Shown piece after piece: positions 17,526 through 27,100 of a DNA stretch of 64,000 nt. The notes beneath the pieces were generated by a model. It did not search any database. It was not told the origin of the DNA and was given only the letters and a program-made list of their open reading frames with translations. This DNA comes from BOG-1155 sp963717985 (lineage in GTDB: Bacteria > Desulfobacterota > Syntrophorhabdia > Syntrophorhabdales > WCHB1-27), in the NCBI GenBank assembly GCA_963717985.1, contig CAVQYC010000003.1, forward strand, positions 682,001 to 746,000, read 5' to 3'. Made by a program: the position numbers and the translations under genes. Position 1 is the stretch's first letter. Every line of letters starts with the position of its first letter.

Positions 17526-18380
17526 TTGCTCGTAATCATCGGCTGCATCGTCGTGATTGGTGGGGTGCTAGGCGGGTTTGCTTTCGAGGGCGGCCCCTTC
17601 CTCGTCCTCATGCAAGTCGCGGAGTTCATTATCATCGGCTGCTCGGCGCTGGGGGCCCTCATCATTTCGGCGCCCCCAAAGACGCTCGTAAAGATCATCG
17701 GCAAAGTCCTGGGTTCCTTGAAAGGCTCTCCGGTGAGCCGCCGCACGTATCTCGACGTCCTCAAGCTCCTGTACGAGATCTTCCAGATCAGCCGCAAAGA
17801 GGGATTGATCGCCCTCGAAAGCCACATAGAGAGGCCGGAGGATAGCCCCATCTTCAGCCAGTATCCACACTTCCTCAAGGAGCGCCAACTCGTCCTTTTC
17901 ATGTGCGATACCTTCCGTCTCGTCATCCTCGGCGGTGTTCCTCCCCACGATATGGAGGCGCTCATGGATGGCGACATAGAGACCCACCACCACGAAGGCA
18001 CGGTGCCGGGGGCAATACTCCAGAAGATCGGGGATTCGATGCCGGGCTTGGGGATCGTGGCGGCTGTGCTCGGCATCATCATCACCATGCAGGCGATCGG
18101 CGGCCCGGCCGAAGAGGTGGGCCACAAGGTGGCCGCGGCACTCGTCGGCACCTTTCTCGGTATCTTCATCTCCTATGGCTTTGTGCAGCCCCTGGCGACC
18201 AACATCGACCTATCGAACGACGAGGAGTCGAAGGTTTTCGAGGCGATCAAGGCGGCCATGATCGCCTTTGCAAAAGGGTTCAACCCGATTGTCTGCGTCG
18301 AGTTCGCAAGGCGGGCTATCCCGACTGACTACAGGCCCGGCTTCCAGGAGATGGAAGACCATGTAAAGGGCAAGGACTAA
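17526..18380 (+). CDS. motA: MotA flagellar stator protein
   Basis: A 284-residue stator subunit of the flagellar motor. Four membrane helices are seen: residues 1-22, 30-50, about 170-192 and 202-222. The cytosolic loop between helices 2 and 3 has the MotA stretch GLIALESHIERPEDS. The conserved proline positions appear in PGLGIVAAVLGI and the start of helix 4. The gene starts with TTG (AAAGGA upstream); its stop overlaps the motB start by one base. With MotB it forms the proton channel that drives the rotor. Confidence 0.92.
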   Translation: MLVIIGCIVVIGGVLGGFAFEGGPFLVLMQVAEFIIIGCSALGALIISAPPKTLVKIIGKVLGSLKGSPVSRRTYLDVLKLLYEIFQISRKEGLIALESHIERPEDSPIFSQYPHFLKERQLVLFMCDTFRLVILGGVPPHDMEALMDGDIETHHHEGTVPGAILQKIGDSMPGLGIVAAVLGIIITMQAIGGPAEEVGHKVAAALVGTFLGIFISYGFVQPLATNIDLSNDEESKVFEAIKAAMIAFAKGFNPIVCVEFARRAIPTDYRPGFQEMEDHVKGKD

Positions 18381-19260
18381 TGGACGAGGAACACAACAAC
18401 CCGGTCAGGATTATCGTAAAAAAGGGCAGAAACCACGCCGGCCACCACGGAGGCGCGTGGAAGGTTGCCTATGCCGATTTTGTCACCGCCATGATGGCCC
18501 TCTTCATCGTCCTCTGGATCGTGGGACAAAGCAAGGACGTCAAGGAGGCTGTCGCCGCCTACTTCAGGGACCCCGGGGTCTTCACAAGCAGCAGGTCGGG
18601 CGGCGTGCTTCAGGGCGGTCCGAAACCGCTCCTGTTTACCCCTCCCGTCGCGTCCCCCCCACCCCCGATAAGCGCGCCGACGACATGGAAAGACTAAAAT
18701 CCGAAGCGAAAAGCATTCAGGAAAAGATAGCATCCATTCCCGACTTCAATAAGTTCAAGCAGAAGATCGAGGTAACGGTGACCCCCGAAGGGCTCAGGAT
18801 CGACCTCGTAGAAATTTCGGAGGGTCTCTTCTTCGATATCGGCAAAGCAAAGCTCAAGCCGGAGGCGGTCCGGCTGCTCAAGCTCATCGCCTCCCGCCTG
18901 GCAGCCCTGCCGAACAAAATTGTGGTGGAAGGCTATACCGACGCCCGGCCCTACGTCTCCTCCGGGTACTCGAACTGGGACTTGAGTGTAGAGAGGGCCA
19001 ACAGCGCGCGGGGGGTATTGGAGGATAGCGGCCTTGCAAAAGACCAGATACGCGAGGTGCGGGGTTTCGCCGACAGGAAGCTGAAAGTCCCTTCGAAGCC
19101 GTTCGATTATGCGAACAGGCGCGTCAGCATCCTCGTGGCCGCGGGCGGCGCCGTGCCGGTACTGCATGACGCGCCGCCGGTAATGCATTACGCGCCGGCT
19201 GCGCAACCCGGCGCATCGCTGCCAGCCGTCCGACCGCTGCCGCCCAAGCAGGGAACATGA
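18380..19260 (+). pseudogene. motB: MotB stator protein, reading frame broken near 18660
   Basis: Two ORFs in different frames together make one MotB. The first part (18380-18697) has the membrane helix with the proton-carrying Asp, YADFVTAMMALFIVLWIV. The second (about 18655-19260) has the OmpA-like peptidoglycan-binding domain, VVEGYTDARPY and YSNWDLSVERANS. The switch is to the -1 frame and falls at a C run (18654-18660) followed by ACCCCCG. One missing base in the C tract, a real mutation or a -1 ribosomal slip on CCCCCCA would each explain it. If read straight, the protein stops at residue 105 and cannot anchor to the wall. A Pro/Ala-rich tail ends the protein. Confidence 0.8.
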
Positions 19261-19281
19261 GCGACACCAGGAGAAACGCAC

Positions 19282-20496
19282 ATGACCGACACCAGGAGAA
19301 ACGCACGCATACTTGTGGTCAATGAAGATCCGGAAACCCTCGATCTGATCGCAGGGATTTTACGCAAAGAAGAGGCCGTCGAGGCCCGCCTCGCTCGAAA
19401 TGCAGTCGAGGGAAGGCCCCTGGCGTCCGAATTCGCGCCCGACATGATAATCTGCAGTCTCACCGACGCAGCCGAATGGGTGCGTTTCCGCGTGGCTGCG
19501 GAGGCGTATAACGAAACCAACCCCTTTTTGCTCCTCCTTGTCTGCGACAGCGCAGAGGTCGGGGCTATCGGCCGGAGCCTCGAGCAGGGGGCCGATGATT
19601 ATATCGAGAAGGGACTCTGCCCCTATATCCTCCTTCCCAGGGTCCGGTCCCTGGTCGGCGCGAAGATGCTTCAGGACGAGCTGAAGGCGGAAGAGGAGAG
19701 GCTCTCCGCGACAAACACGCTCCTCAAGACAAACTTCGAGGAATTGACGACCATCCTGCTCAAGATCCTCGAGGTGCGCGTGCCGGGGGCAAGCGACCGT
19801 GCGCATGATGCGAAGGCTTGTGTCAAATTTATCGCGCAAAGACTTGAGTTTCCCCACGAAAAGCGCAAACAGATCGTATTTGCCGCCCTCCTGCATGAAA
19901 TAGGCAAGGTCGGCCTGCCGGACGGCGTGGCAGGCAAGCTCTACCACAACCTGCCCACGACGCTCAGGTCCGCCTACCGCCAACATCCGACCATCGGCTC
20001 GATGATCATATCCACCATGACGGGTTACAGGGAATCGGCAGAGGCAATCTATCACCAGCTCGAAAATTATGACGGCTCGGGCTTTCCCGATGGGTTGATG
20101 GCGGAGGAGATCCCCGGCCACGCGAGGATCCTCAGGGCCGTCGTATTCCAGGAAGAGCTTCGCGGGCAGGGCTGCGCAATCGACGTAGTCATCGAACAGG
20201 TGCACCTGGCGATACATTCGGTCCTGGAGCAGAGGATAGCGAACCTCCTCATAGAATTCCTTCGTGAGCACAACGTAAAGCCCGAAACCAACAAGCTGAA
20301 GCTCTGCGTGGACGAGCTGAAGCCGGGAATGGTGATCGCCGAAGACGTCTATGCGGCAAGCGGCGTCAAGCTGCTCCCCAAGGGCGTGCAGTTGCGGGAT
20401 AAAACACTGGTCCTTCTGACAGAGCGCAACGAGACGGACCCGGTCCTCGGCGGCATCTATATCCTTACCGACTGGTCCCTGCTCTACGGGACATGA
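19282..20496 (+). CDS. Response-regulator-like protein with degenerate receiver and HD-GYP-like domain
   Basis: A 404-residue protein. The N-terminal 120 residues fold as a receiver (ARILVVNEDPETLDL), but the phosphoacceptor Asp is replaced: the strand reads PDMIICSLTDAAE. A helix follows, then an HD-GYP-like domain (about 150-300). There the HD pair is HE (LLHEIGKVGLPDG), the GYP motif is GSGFPDG and the HHE motif is HQLE, so phosphodiesterase activity is doubtful. The last 80 residues are unique. It lies 21 bases after motB, which hints at a c-di-GMP-related control of the motor. It may bind rather than cleave c-di-GMP. Confidence 0.8.
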   Translation: MTDTRRNARILVVNEDPETLDLIAGILRKEEAVEARLARNAVEGRPLASEFAPDMIICSLTDAAEWVRFRVAAEAYNETNPFLLLLVCDSAEVGAIGRSLEQGADDYIEKGLCPYILLPRVRSLVGAKMLQDELKAEEERLSATNTLLKTNFEELTTILLKILEVRVPGASDRAHDAKACVKFIAQRLEFPHEKRKQIVFAALLHEIGKVGLPDGVAGKLYHNLPTTLRSAYRQHPTIGSMIISTMTGYRESAEAIYHQLENYDGSGFPDGLMAEEIPGHARILRAVVFQEELRGQGCAIDVVIEQVHLAIHSVLEQRIANLLIEFLREHNVKPETNKLKLCVDELKPGMVIAEDVYAASGVKLLPKGVQLRDKTLVLLTERNETDPVLGGIYILTDWSLLYGT

Positions 20497-20614
20497 GAAG
20501 TGTTGAGCCTCGTCGAATCCAACTTAATCTCCTTGTCCTGACTACGCGCCTTATCTCCTTGCCCTCTTATGCCGATAATCTTTACGGTATATTATTCTCT
20601 AGAAGGAGCCGTCC

Positions 20615-23125
20615 ATGACGCGAAAAGCCGAATCCCCCACAAACGTGACGCCATTGCCTCTGCCCGGAGGAGAACCTGACAGGGCGGGAAACGATCGCTA
20701 CCGCAAGTCCCTGCTCAACCACCTCACCCTCGGTCTGGCAAAGGATATGTATGCCGCCACCTCCAGGGACAAGTTCAACGCGGCCGTCCTCTCCGTGAGG
20801 GCTGCCATGACTAAGAACTGGATCAACACGCAGCAGCAGTACTACAAGGCCGACACGAAGCGCGTCTACTACCTCTCCCTCGAATTCCTCCTCGGCCGGC
20901 TCCTCAATTCATACCTCATCAACCTGGGCCTTTCGGACCAGTACCGCGAGGCCGTGGGCGTCCTCGACATCTCCCTGGAGGACGTGCTGGAGCACGAGTG
21001 GGACGCCGCCCTCGGCAACGGCGGCCTTGGAAGGCTTGCCGCATGCTTTCTCGATTCCGTGGCGACCCTCCGGTACCCCTGCTACGGGTATGGCATACGG
21101 TACGAATACGGCATCTTCTCCCAGAGGATCAAAGAGGGCTACCAGACCGAAGCGCCGGACAACTGGCTCAGGTACGGCAATTTCTGGGAATTCCCCAGGG
21201 CTGAGTTCGTCTATCCCGTCCGCTTCTACGGACATGTCCAGACCCACTGCGGCGCGGGCGACCGCGCGCGGTCGGCGTGGATCGAGACCGATGAGATACT
21301 GGCCATGGCCTATGACTACCCCGTGCCGGGATATAGAAACGACTTCGTCAACACCCTCCGTCTCTGGGCGGCGAAATCTACCAGGGATTTCAATCTGGAG
21401 TACTTTAACAGCGGCGACTACGTGAAGGCCGTGGAGGACAAGAACAGCAGCGAGAATATTTCCAAAGTCCTCTACCCGAACGACTATTCCCTCGCAGGCA
21501 AAGAACTCCGCCTCAAACAGCAGTACTTCTTTGTCGCGGCCACCCTGGGCGACGTGCTCCGAAGGTACAAGAAGTTCCACGACACTTACAACGACTTCCC
21601 CCTCAAGGTGGCGATCCAGTTGAACGATACCCACCCATCCATCGCCATCCCGGAGCTGATGCGCATCTTCGTGGACGAAGAAGGCATCGAATGGGAAGAC
21701 GCCTGGGCGATCACGACGCGGACTATCGGCTATACGAACCACACTATTCTCCCCGAGGCGTTAGAGACGTGGTCGGAGGAGTTGGTGGGGCACCTGCTCC
21801 CCCGCCACCTCCAGATCATCCGGGAGATCGACCGGCGGTTCCTTATCCAGGTGACGCGACGGTTTCCCAACGAGCCGGAACGGAAGGAGAAGACCGCCAT
21901 CATCACCGGAGACTGCGGAGGCGTCGTCCATATGGCAAGGCTCGCCATCGTGGGCAGCCACGCGACCAACGGCGTTTCCCGGCTTCACTCGGACATCCTG
22001 AAGGCGGACATCTTCAACGACTTCTATCTCATGTATCCCGAGCGCTTCCATAACATCACCAACGGTATTACCTACAGGCGATGGCTCATGGAGGCAAACC
22101 CCGGACTTTCGGCCCTGATCACCGGGGCTATCGGCGACAAATGGACGCGCGACCTGGAACAGCTCCGAGACCTGGAGCCCTTCGCCCGGGACGACAATTT
22201 CTGCATGGCCTTCGAGGAGATAAAACAGCAGAACAAGGCGAGGCTCGCCGCGTACCTGCAAACGAACGACAAGATCACCATCAACCCGTCTCTCCTCCTC
22301 GACTGCCAGGCAAAACGGTTCCACGAATACAAGCGGCAGCTCCTCAACGTCTTTCACGCCATCACCCTCTATAACAGGCTCGTCGAAGGGAGAGAGACGG
22401 ATGCATTCACCCCGAGGACGATCCTCTTTTCGGGCAAGTCCGCACCGGGCTACCTCCTGTGTAAGCTCATCATCAAGCTGATCCACAATGTGGCCGACGT
22501 GATCGCCGCCCATCCCCTGGTGAGGGAGAAGCTCCAGGTGGTCTTCGTGCCCAACTTCGGCGTGACCCGGGCACAGTTCATCATCCCCGCCGCGGAGCTG
22601 TCCGAGCAGATATCGACGGCCGGCTTTGAAGCCTCAGGCACCGGCAACATGAAATTCATGCTCAACGGCGCCCTCACGATCGGCACCCTCGACGGGGCGA
22701 ACATCGAGATCCGCGACGAGGTGGGGGAGGAAAACTTCTTCCGCTTCGGTCTCGACAGCAATGAGGTACGGGACCTCCGGCCGGGCTACGACCCGAAGAG
22801 GTATATCGAGGAGAACGGCGAGCTGAAGCGGATCATCGCACAACTATGCAGCGGTTTCTTCTCCGCCGAGAACCCCTGTCTCTTTCAGCCAATCCTCGAC
22901 AGCCTGGAGTGCGGCGACCGTTTCTGCGTGCTCGCCGACTACGAGGGCTATATAAGCTGCCAGGAAGCGGTGTCGACCGCCTATCAGGACCGCAAAGAAT
23001 GGACGAGAAAAGCGGTTATGAACGTGGCCCGGTCGGGGAAGTTCTCAAGCGACAGGGCGGTCGAGGAGTACGCGCGGCGCATATGGGACGTGGCCCCATT
23101 GCATTACGGTGAGGCAAAGCAGTAG
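20615..23125 (+). CDS. glgP: Glycogen/starch/alpha-glucan phosphorylase
   Basis: An 836-residue enzyme that releases glucose 1-phosphate from alpha-1,4-glucans. The classical family motifs are all present: YYLSLEFLLGRLL (about residue 88), GLGRLAACFLDSVATL, and the pyridoxal-phosphate site EASGTGNMKFMLNGALTIGT with the Lys at about residue 675. Length is typical. A good ribosome site (AGGAG) precedes ATG 20615. The window also carries glgC at 61618, so glycogen is both made and broken down. No neighbour suggests dedicated regulation. Confidence 0.95.
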   Translation: MTRKAESPTNVTPLPLPGGEPDRAGNDRYRKSLLNHLTLGLAKDMYAATSRDKFNAAVLSVRAAMTKNWINTQQQYYKADTKRVYYLSLEFLLGRLLNSYLINLGLSDQYREAVGVLDISLEDVLEHEWDAALGNGGLGRLAACFLDSVATLRYPCYGYGIRYEYGIFSQRIKEGYQTEAPDNWLRYGNFWEFPRAEFVYPVRFYGHVQTHCGAGDRARSAWIETDEILAMAYDYPVPGYRNDFVNTLRLWAAKSTRDFNLEYFNSGDYVKAVEDKNSSENISKVLYPNDYSLAGKELRLKQQYFFVAATLGDVLRRYKKFHDTYNDFPLKVAIQLNDTHPSIAIPELMRIFVDEEGIEWEDAWAITTRTIGYTNHTILPEALETWSEELVGHLLPRHLQIIREIDRRFLIQVTRRFPNEPERKEKTAIITGDCGGVVHMARLAIVGSHATNGVSRLHSDILKADIFNDFYLMYPERFHNITNGITYRRWLMEANPGLSALITGAIGDKWTRDLEQLRDLEPFARDDNFCMAFEEIKQQNKARLAAYLQTNDKITINPSLLLDCQAKRFHEYKRQLLNVFHAITLYNRLVEGRETDAFTPRTILFSGKSAPGYLLCKLIIKLIHNVADVIAAHPLVREKLQVVFVPNFGVTRAQFIIPAAELSEQISTAGFEASGTGNMKFMLNGALTIGTLDGANIEIRDEVGEENFFRFGLDSNEVRDLRPGYDPKRYIEENGELKRIIAQLCSGFFSAENPCLFQPILDSLECGDRFCVLADYEGYISCQEAVSTAYQDRKEWTRKAVMNVARSGKFSSDRAVEEYARRIWDVAPLHYGEAKQ

Positions 23126-23151
23126 TAACGCGGCCGGCCGCCAGAGGGTCT

Positions 23152-23922
23152 CTATTTTCCCGCCTTATGAGCGGCGGCTATCCTTCTTCGCACCTTTTTC
23201 CATGAACCGGTGATGAGGAAGCTCTCCTCCATGTTCCCCACCATGCGCACGAATTTCTTCATAGGCGCCGCCAGAGTGACAACGTCTGACGTCACGCAGG
23301 GGCGCGCCGAGACATCGAGCATCCCCATGACGGCCCGGGGTCTTTCGGCGTCTTTCTCAAGATAGGGGTACTGTACGATGGTCGAGCAACCCGCGCCGAA
23401 AGGCGAAAAGACGGCATCGGCCTCCGCCTCGTCGAAGCCGGAGAGGGTGAAAAGGCCGGAGAGGACATCAGGTGCGGCGAAGAAGATAACCGCGTCGGGG
23501 TAGTCCGATTCTGCAAGCCTGTCCCATCGCTTGAACACGATGAACGCACCCGGAGCGGTAAAGGCCGGCTGCCTCCTCATCGTCTCCCTCACCAGCTCGG
23601 GCGATTTCTTATACCGCTCGCCCTCGATCTTCCCCGGTATGCCGTAGGACAAAAAATATTCGAACTCCGGCATCAGCTCCTTCGTGAAACCAAGATACCT
23701 CCTCCCTCCGGCGCAGCCTATCACCCCGGCGTTGAGGGCTATGTCCTTCCCCCGCCTCGCCTTTGCCAGATCCCCTATAAGGCACCGATGGCCGGTCGCA
23801 GGCTTTGGCATCTCTGCTCCCGCCGGCAACTCGTCCGTATAAAAGAACGAGATGGGCAGATCGCTCCCGTTGAAGTATTTCTTCCATAGGCGCTCAAACT
23901 TCTCCTTCATTCCCATGTCCAT
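23152..23922 (-). CDS. DUF169 family protein
   Basis: A 256-residue DUF169 protein. The typical features are ISFFYTDELPAG near the N-terminus, CLIGDLAKARRGKDIALNAG, the cysteine in GVIGCAGGRRYLGF, and GAGCSTIVQYPYLE in the C-terminal half. Its biochemical role is unknown. GGAGG lies 8 bases before the ATG at 23922. It is convergent to glgP, with a short GC palindrome between them. It is a family widespread in anaerobes and methanogens; the link to neighbours is not evident. Confidence 0.85.
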   Translation of the reverse strand: MDMGMKEKFERLWKKYFNGSDLPISFFYTDELPAGAEMPKPATGHRCLIGDLAKARRGKDIALNAGVIGCAGGRRYLGFTKELMPEFEYFLSYGIPGKIEGERYKKSPELVRETMRRQPAFTAPGAFIVFKRWDRLAESDYPDAVIFFAAPDVLSGLFTLSGFDEAEADAVFSPFGAGCSTIVQYPYLEKDAERPRAVMGMLDVSARPCVTSDVVTLAAPMKKFVRMVGNMEESFLITGSWKKVRRRIAAAHKAGK

Positions 23923-24020
23923 GATCGACGCCTCCTTATGAGAATAATAGCATAGGTCGGCCTTACTTATCCGGCTTTCTTATGGTGCAAATTATTTTTT
24001 CAAAAATCTGTGCGTTTTGC

Positions 24021-24047
24021 TTGACAACGTGTGATGCGCGGTATAAC
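24021..24047 (+). promoter_or_regulatory. Promoter upstream of the first c-di-GMP riboswitch
   Basis: TTGACA (24021-24026) and TATAAC (24042-24047), spacing 15, followed by ATT. The same two hexamers, the same spacing and the same following bases occur before the second riboswitch (28255-28281). Confidence 0.65.
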
Positions 24048-24061
24048 ATTAACCATACAGA

Positions 24062-24160
24062 CGAAAAAAGCCAAACCACCGGCGACGGTGGGACGGAAAG
24101 CCAAGGGTCTCAGTTAACTCATCCTGCCGTGCATCAGTAAGAGAGCCGGGTTGCCAATGT
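24062..24160 (+). promoter_or_regulatory. Class I c-di-GMP riboswitch (GEMM-I), copy 1
   Basis: The consensus core is clear: GCCAAACCACCG, a GCGA tetraloop, CGGTGGGACGGAAAGCCAAGG, then a variable arm and GAGAGCCGGGTTGCCA. The GNRA loop and the AAAGCC segment match the class I aptamer. It sits 40 bases upstream of the ATG of the 1223-residue secreted protein. No clear terminator follows, so whether c-di-GMP turns the gene on or off cannot be read here. Confidence 0.93.
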
Positions 24161-24199
24161 GCTCCATAATTCTATTTTTGTGTCAAGAGGGGGACAACT

Positions 24200-27100
24200 A
24201 TGAAAGGCAAGTCAGCAAGATGGCACGGAATGTTTAGAGGTCCTACGCTTCTTCTTTGTTTGTTGGCGTTATTATGGTCGGTGCCCAGTCCCGCCGCGCC
24301 CCCGACGCCTGCCACATGGGTCGACGGAACAGGGGTTTGGAGCAATCCCGGCAACTGGGACATAGGGACCGTGCCGAGCGGCAATTATAACGTTTTCATA
24401 ACCGATGGGACCTCTGCCGTGACCGGCGACGGTAATTTCAGTGTCGTCAACCTGACGCTCGCCACCGGCAACAGTCTTACCTTTGATCTCAACACGCAGT
24501 TCAATGTATCCGGGCCTACCGTCTCAAACGCCGGCGCGATTACCCTGAACGGCGGGAGCGGCACCAATTCATACCTGATCCTGAACGGCAATACGACGCT
24601 GCAGGGCGGGGGCACGATCACTCTATCCACCGGCGGGGGCGGGGGCAGCACCTACATCGAACAGGGCGTGGGCGGCGTGACGCTGACCAACGTCGACAAC
24701 ACCATCATGGGCAATGGGATTATTGGAAACAGCGGCTTGGCGCTGAGCAATGCAGGCACGATCAATGCCAACGTGTCGGGCCAGGCGCTGATCCTTAACG
24801 GCTCGGGGGGGATTACCAACACAAAACTGATTGAGGCTACGAGCGGCGGCGTCTTGCAACTGAGCGGTGTCACGGTCAACAACGCCGGAGGCAACATCAC
24901 GGCCAATAGCGGCAGCACCGTGCAGCTGTTCGGCGGTACGGTCATTCAGGGCGGCACGCTGAATGCCCTCAACGGCGGCGTTTTGGGAACACCCCAGGGG
25001 AACATTGCCTATCTGGACGGGAGCACCGCGTCGGGTGCAATCACCATTAACGGCACCTATACGAGCGCCCTGAATACTGACACCTACCTCCGGGGGACAT
25101 TTAACAACAACGGTAACGTCCAGGTGAACGGCGGGAGTGGCACCAATTCATACCTGATCCTGAACGGCAATACGACGCTGCAGGGCGGGGGCATGATCAC
25201 TCTAGCCACCGGCGGGGGCGGGGGCAACGCCTACATCGAGCAGGGTGTGGGCGGCCTGACGCTGACCAACGTCGACAACACCATCATGGGCAATGGGATT
25301 ATTGGAAACGGCGGGTTGGCGCTGAGCAATGCAGGCACGATCAATGCCAACGTCTCGGGCCAGGCGCTGACCCTTAACGGCTCGGGAGGGATTACCAACA
25401 CAAAACTGATTGAGGCCACGAACGGCGGCGTCTTGCAACTGAGCAGTGTCGCGGTCAACAACGCCGGAGGCAACATCACGGCCAATAGCGGCAGCACCGT
25501 GCAACTGTTCGGCAGTACGGTCATTCAGGGCGGCACCCTGAACAACAACGGCGGCGTTTTGGGAACACCCCAGGGGAACGCGGCCTATCTGGACGGGAGC
25601 ACGGCGTCGGGTGCGATTACCATTAACGGCACCTATACGAGTGACCTGAACACGGACACCTACCTCCTGGGGACGATTAACAACAACAAAAGCATCCAGT
25701 TGAACGGGGGAAGCGGCACCAATTCCGCTCTGCTTATGGGTGGCGGTAGCAATCCGGCTGTGACGCTGCAAGGCGGGGGCACGGTTAATCTCTCCACTGC
25801 CTCGGGCGGCGGCAACGCTTACCTGGAGCAGGCTGTCGGCGGTGTGACCCTGACAAACGTCAATAACACCATCCAGGGCGAAGGCATCATCGGGAACAAC
25901 GGCTTGACGCTGGTCAACCAGTCCGGCGGAACGATCAATGCCAACTCTACAGGAGGTCCGCTGACTACTACACTGGCCCTTCAAGGCCTGGGGCTCACCA
26001 ACCAAGGCTTACTGGAAGCCACCAACAACGGCCTCTTGCAACTGAACGGTATCACGGTAAACAACGCCGGAGCCAACATCACGGCCAACGGCCCCGGCGC
26101 CTCGGTGCAACTGCTCAGCGGTACGGTCATTCAGGGCGGCACCCTGAACAACAACGGCGGCGCTTTCTTTGGAACGCCTGGCGGGTACACGGCCTATCTG
26201 GACGGGAGCACGGCGTCGGGTGCGATTACCATTAACGGCACCTATACGAGCGACCTGAACACGAACACCTACCTCCTGGGGACGATTAACAACAACAAAA
26301 GCATCCAGTTGAACGGGGGAAGCGGCACCAATTCATCCCTGTTGATGGGTGGCAGCAGCAATCCGGCTGTGACGCTACAAGGCGGGGGCACGGTTAATCT
26401 CTCCAGTGCCTCGGGCGGCGGCGCCGCTTACATACAGCAGTCTGTCGGCGGTGTAACCCTGACAAACGTCAATAACACCATCCAGGGCGAAGGCATCATC
26501 GGGAACAACGGCTTGACGCTGGTCAACCAGTCCGGCGGAACGATCAATGCCAACTCCACAGGAGGTCCGCTGACTACTACACTGGCCCTTCAAGGCCTGG
26601 GGCTCACCAACCAAGGCTTACTGGAAGCCACCAACAACGGCGTCGTGCAACTGAACGGTATCACGGTAAACAACGCCGGAGGCAACATCACGGCCAACGG
26701 CCCCGGCGCCTCGGTGCAACTGCTCAGCGGTACGGTCATTCAGGGCGGCACCCTGAACAACAACGGCGGCGCTTTCTTTGGAACGCCTGGCGGGTACACG
26801 GCCTATCTGGACGGGAGCACGGCGGGCGCGATTACCATTAACGGCACCTATACGAGTGACCTGAACACGGACACCTACCTCCTGGGGACGATTAACAACA
26901 AAGGCAGCATCCAGTTGAACGGCGGGAGCGGCTACAATTCATCCCTGATCCTGTACAACAATACGGCGCTGCAGGGCGGGGGCACGCTCATTATATCCAC
27001 CGCCGGCGGCGGGGGCAGCGCCTACATCCAACAGGCGGTGGGCGGTGTGACCCTGACCAACGTCGACAACACCATCCAGGGGGCAGGCGTCATCGGGCAA

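Noticed and set aside
23130..23141. GCGGCCGGCCGC palindrome between glgP and the DUF169 gene
   Set aside because: Short GC palindrome without a U-run; not enough to call a terminator.
25202..26005. 267-codon minus-strand ORF in the repeat gene
   Set aside because: It is the antisense frame of the repeats and repeats with them; no family features.
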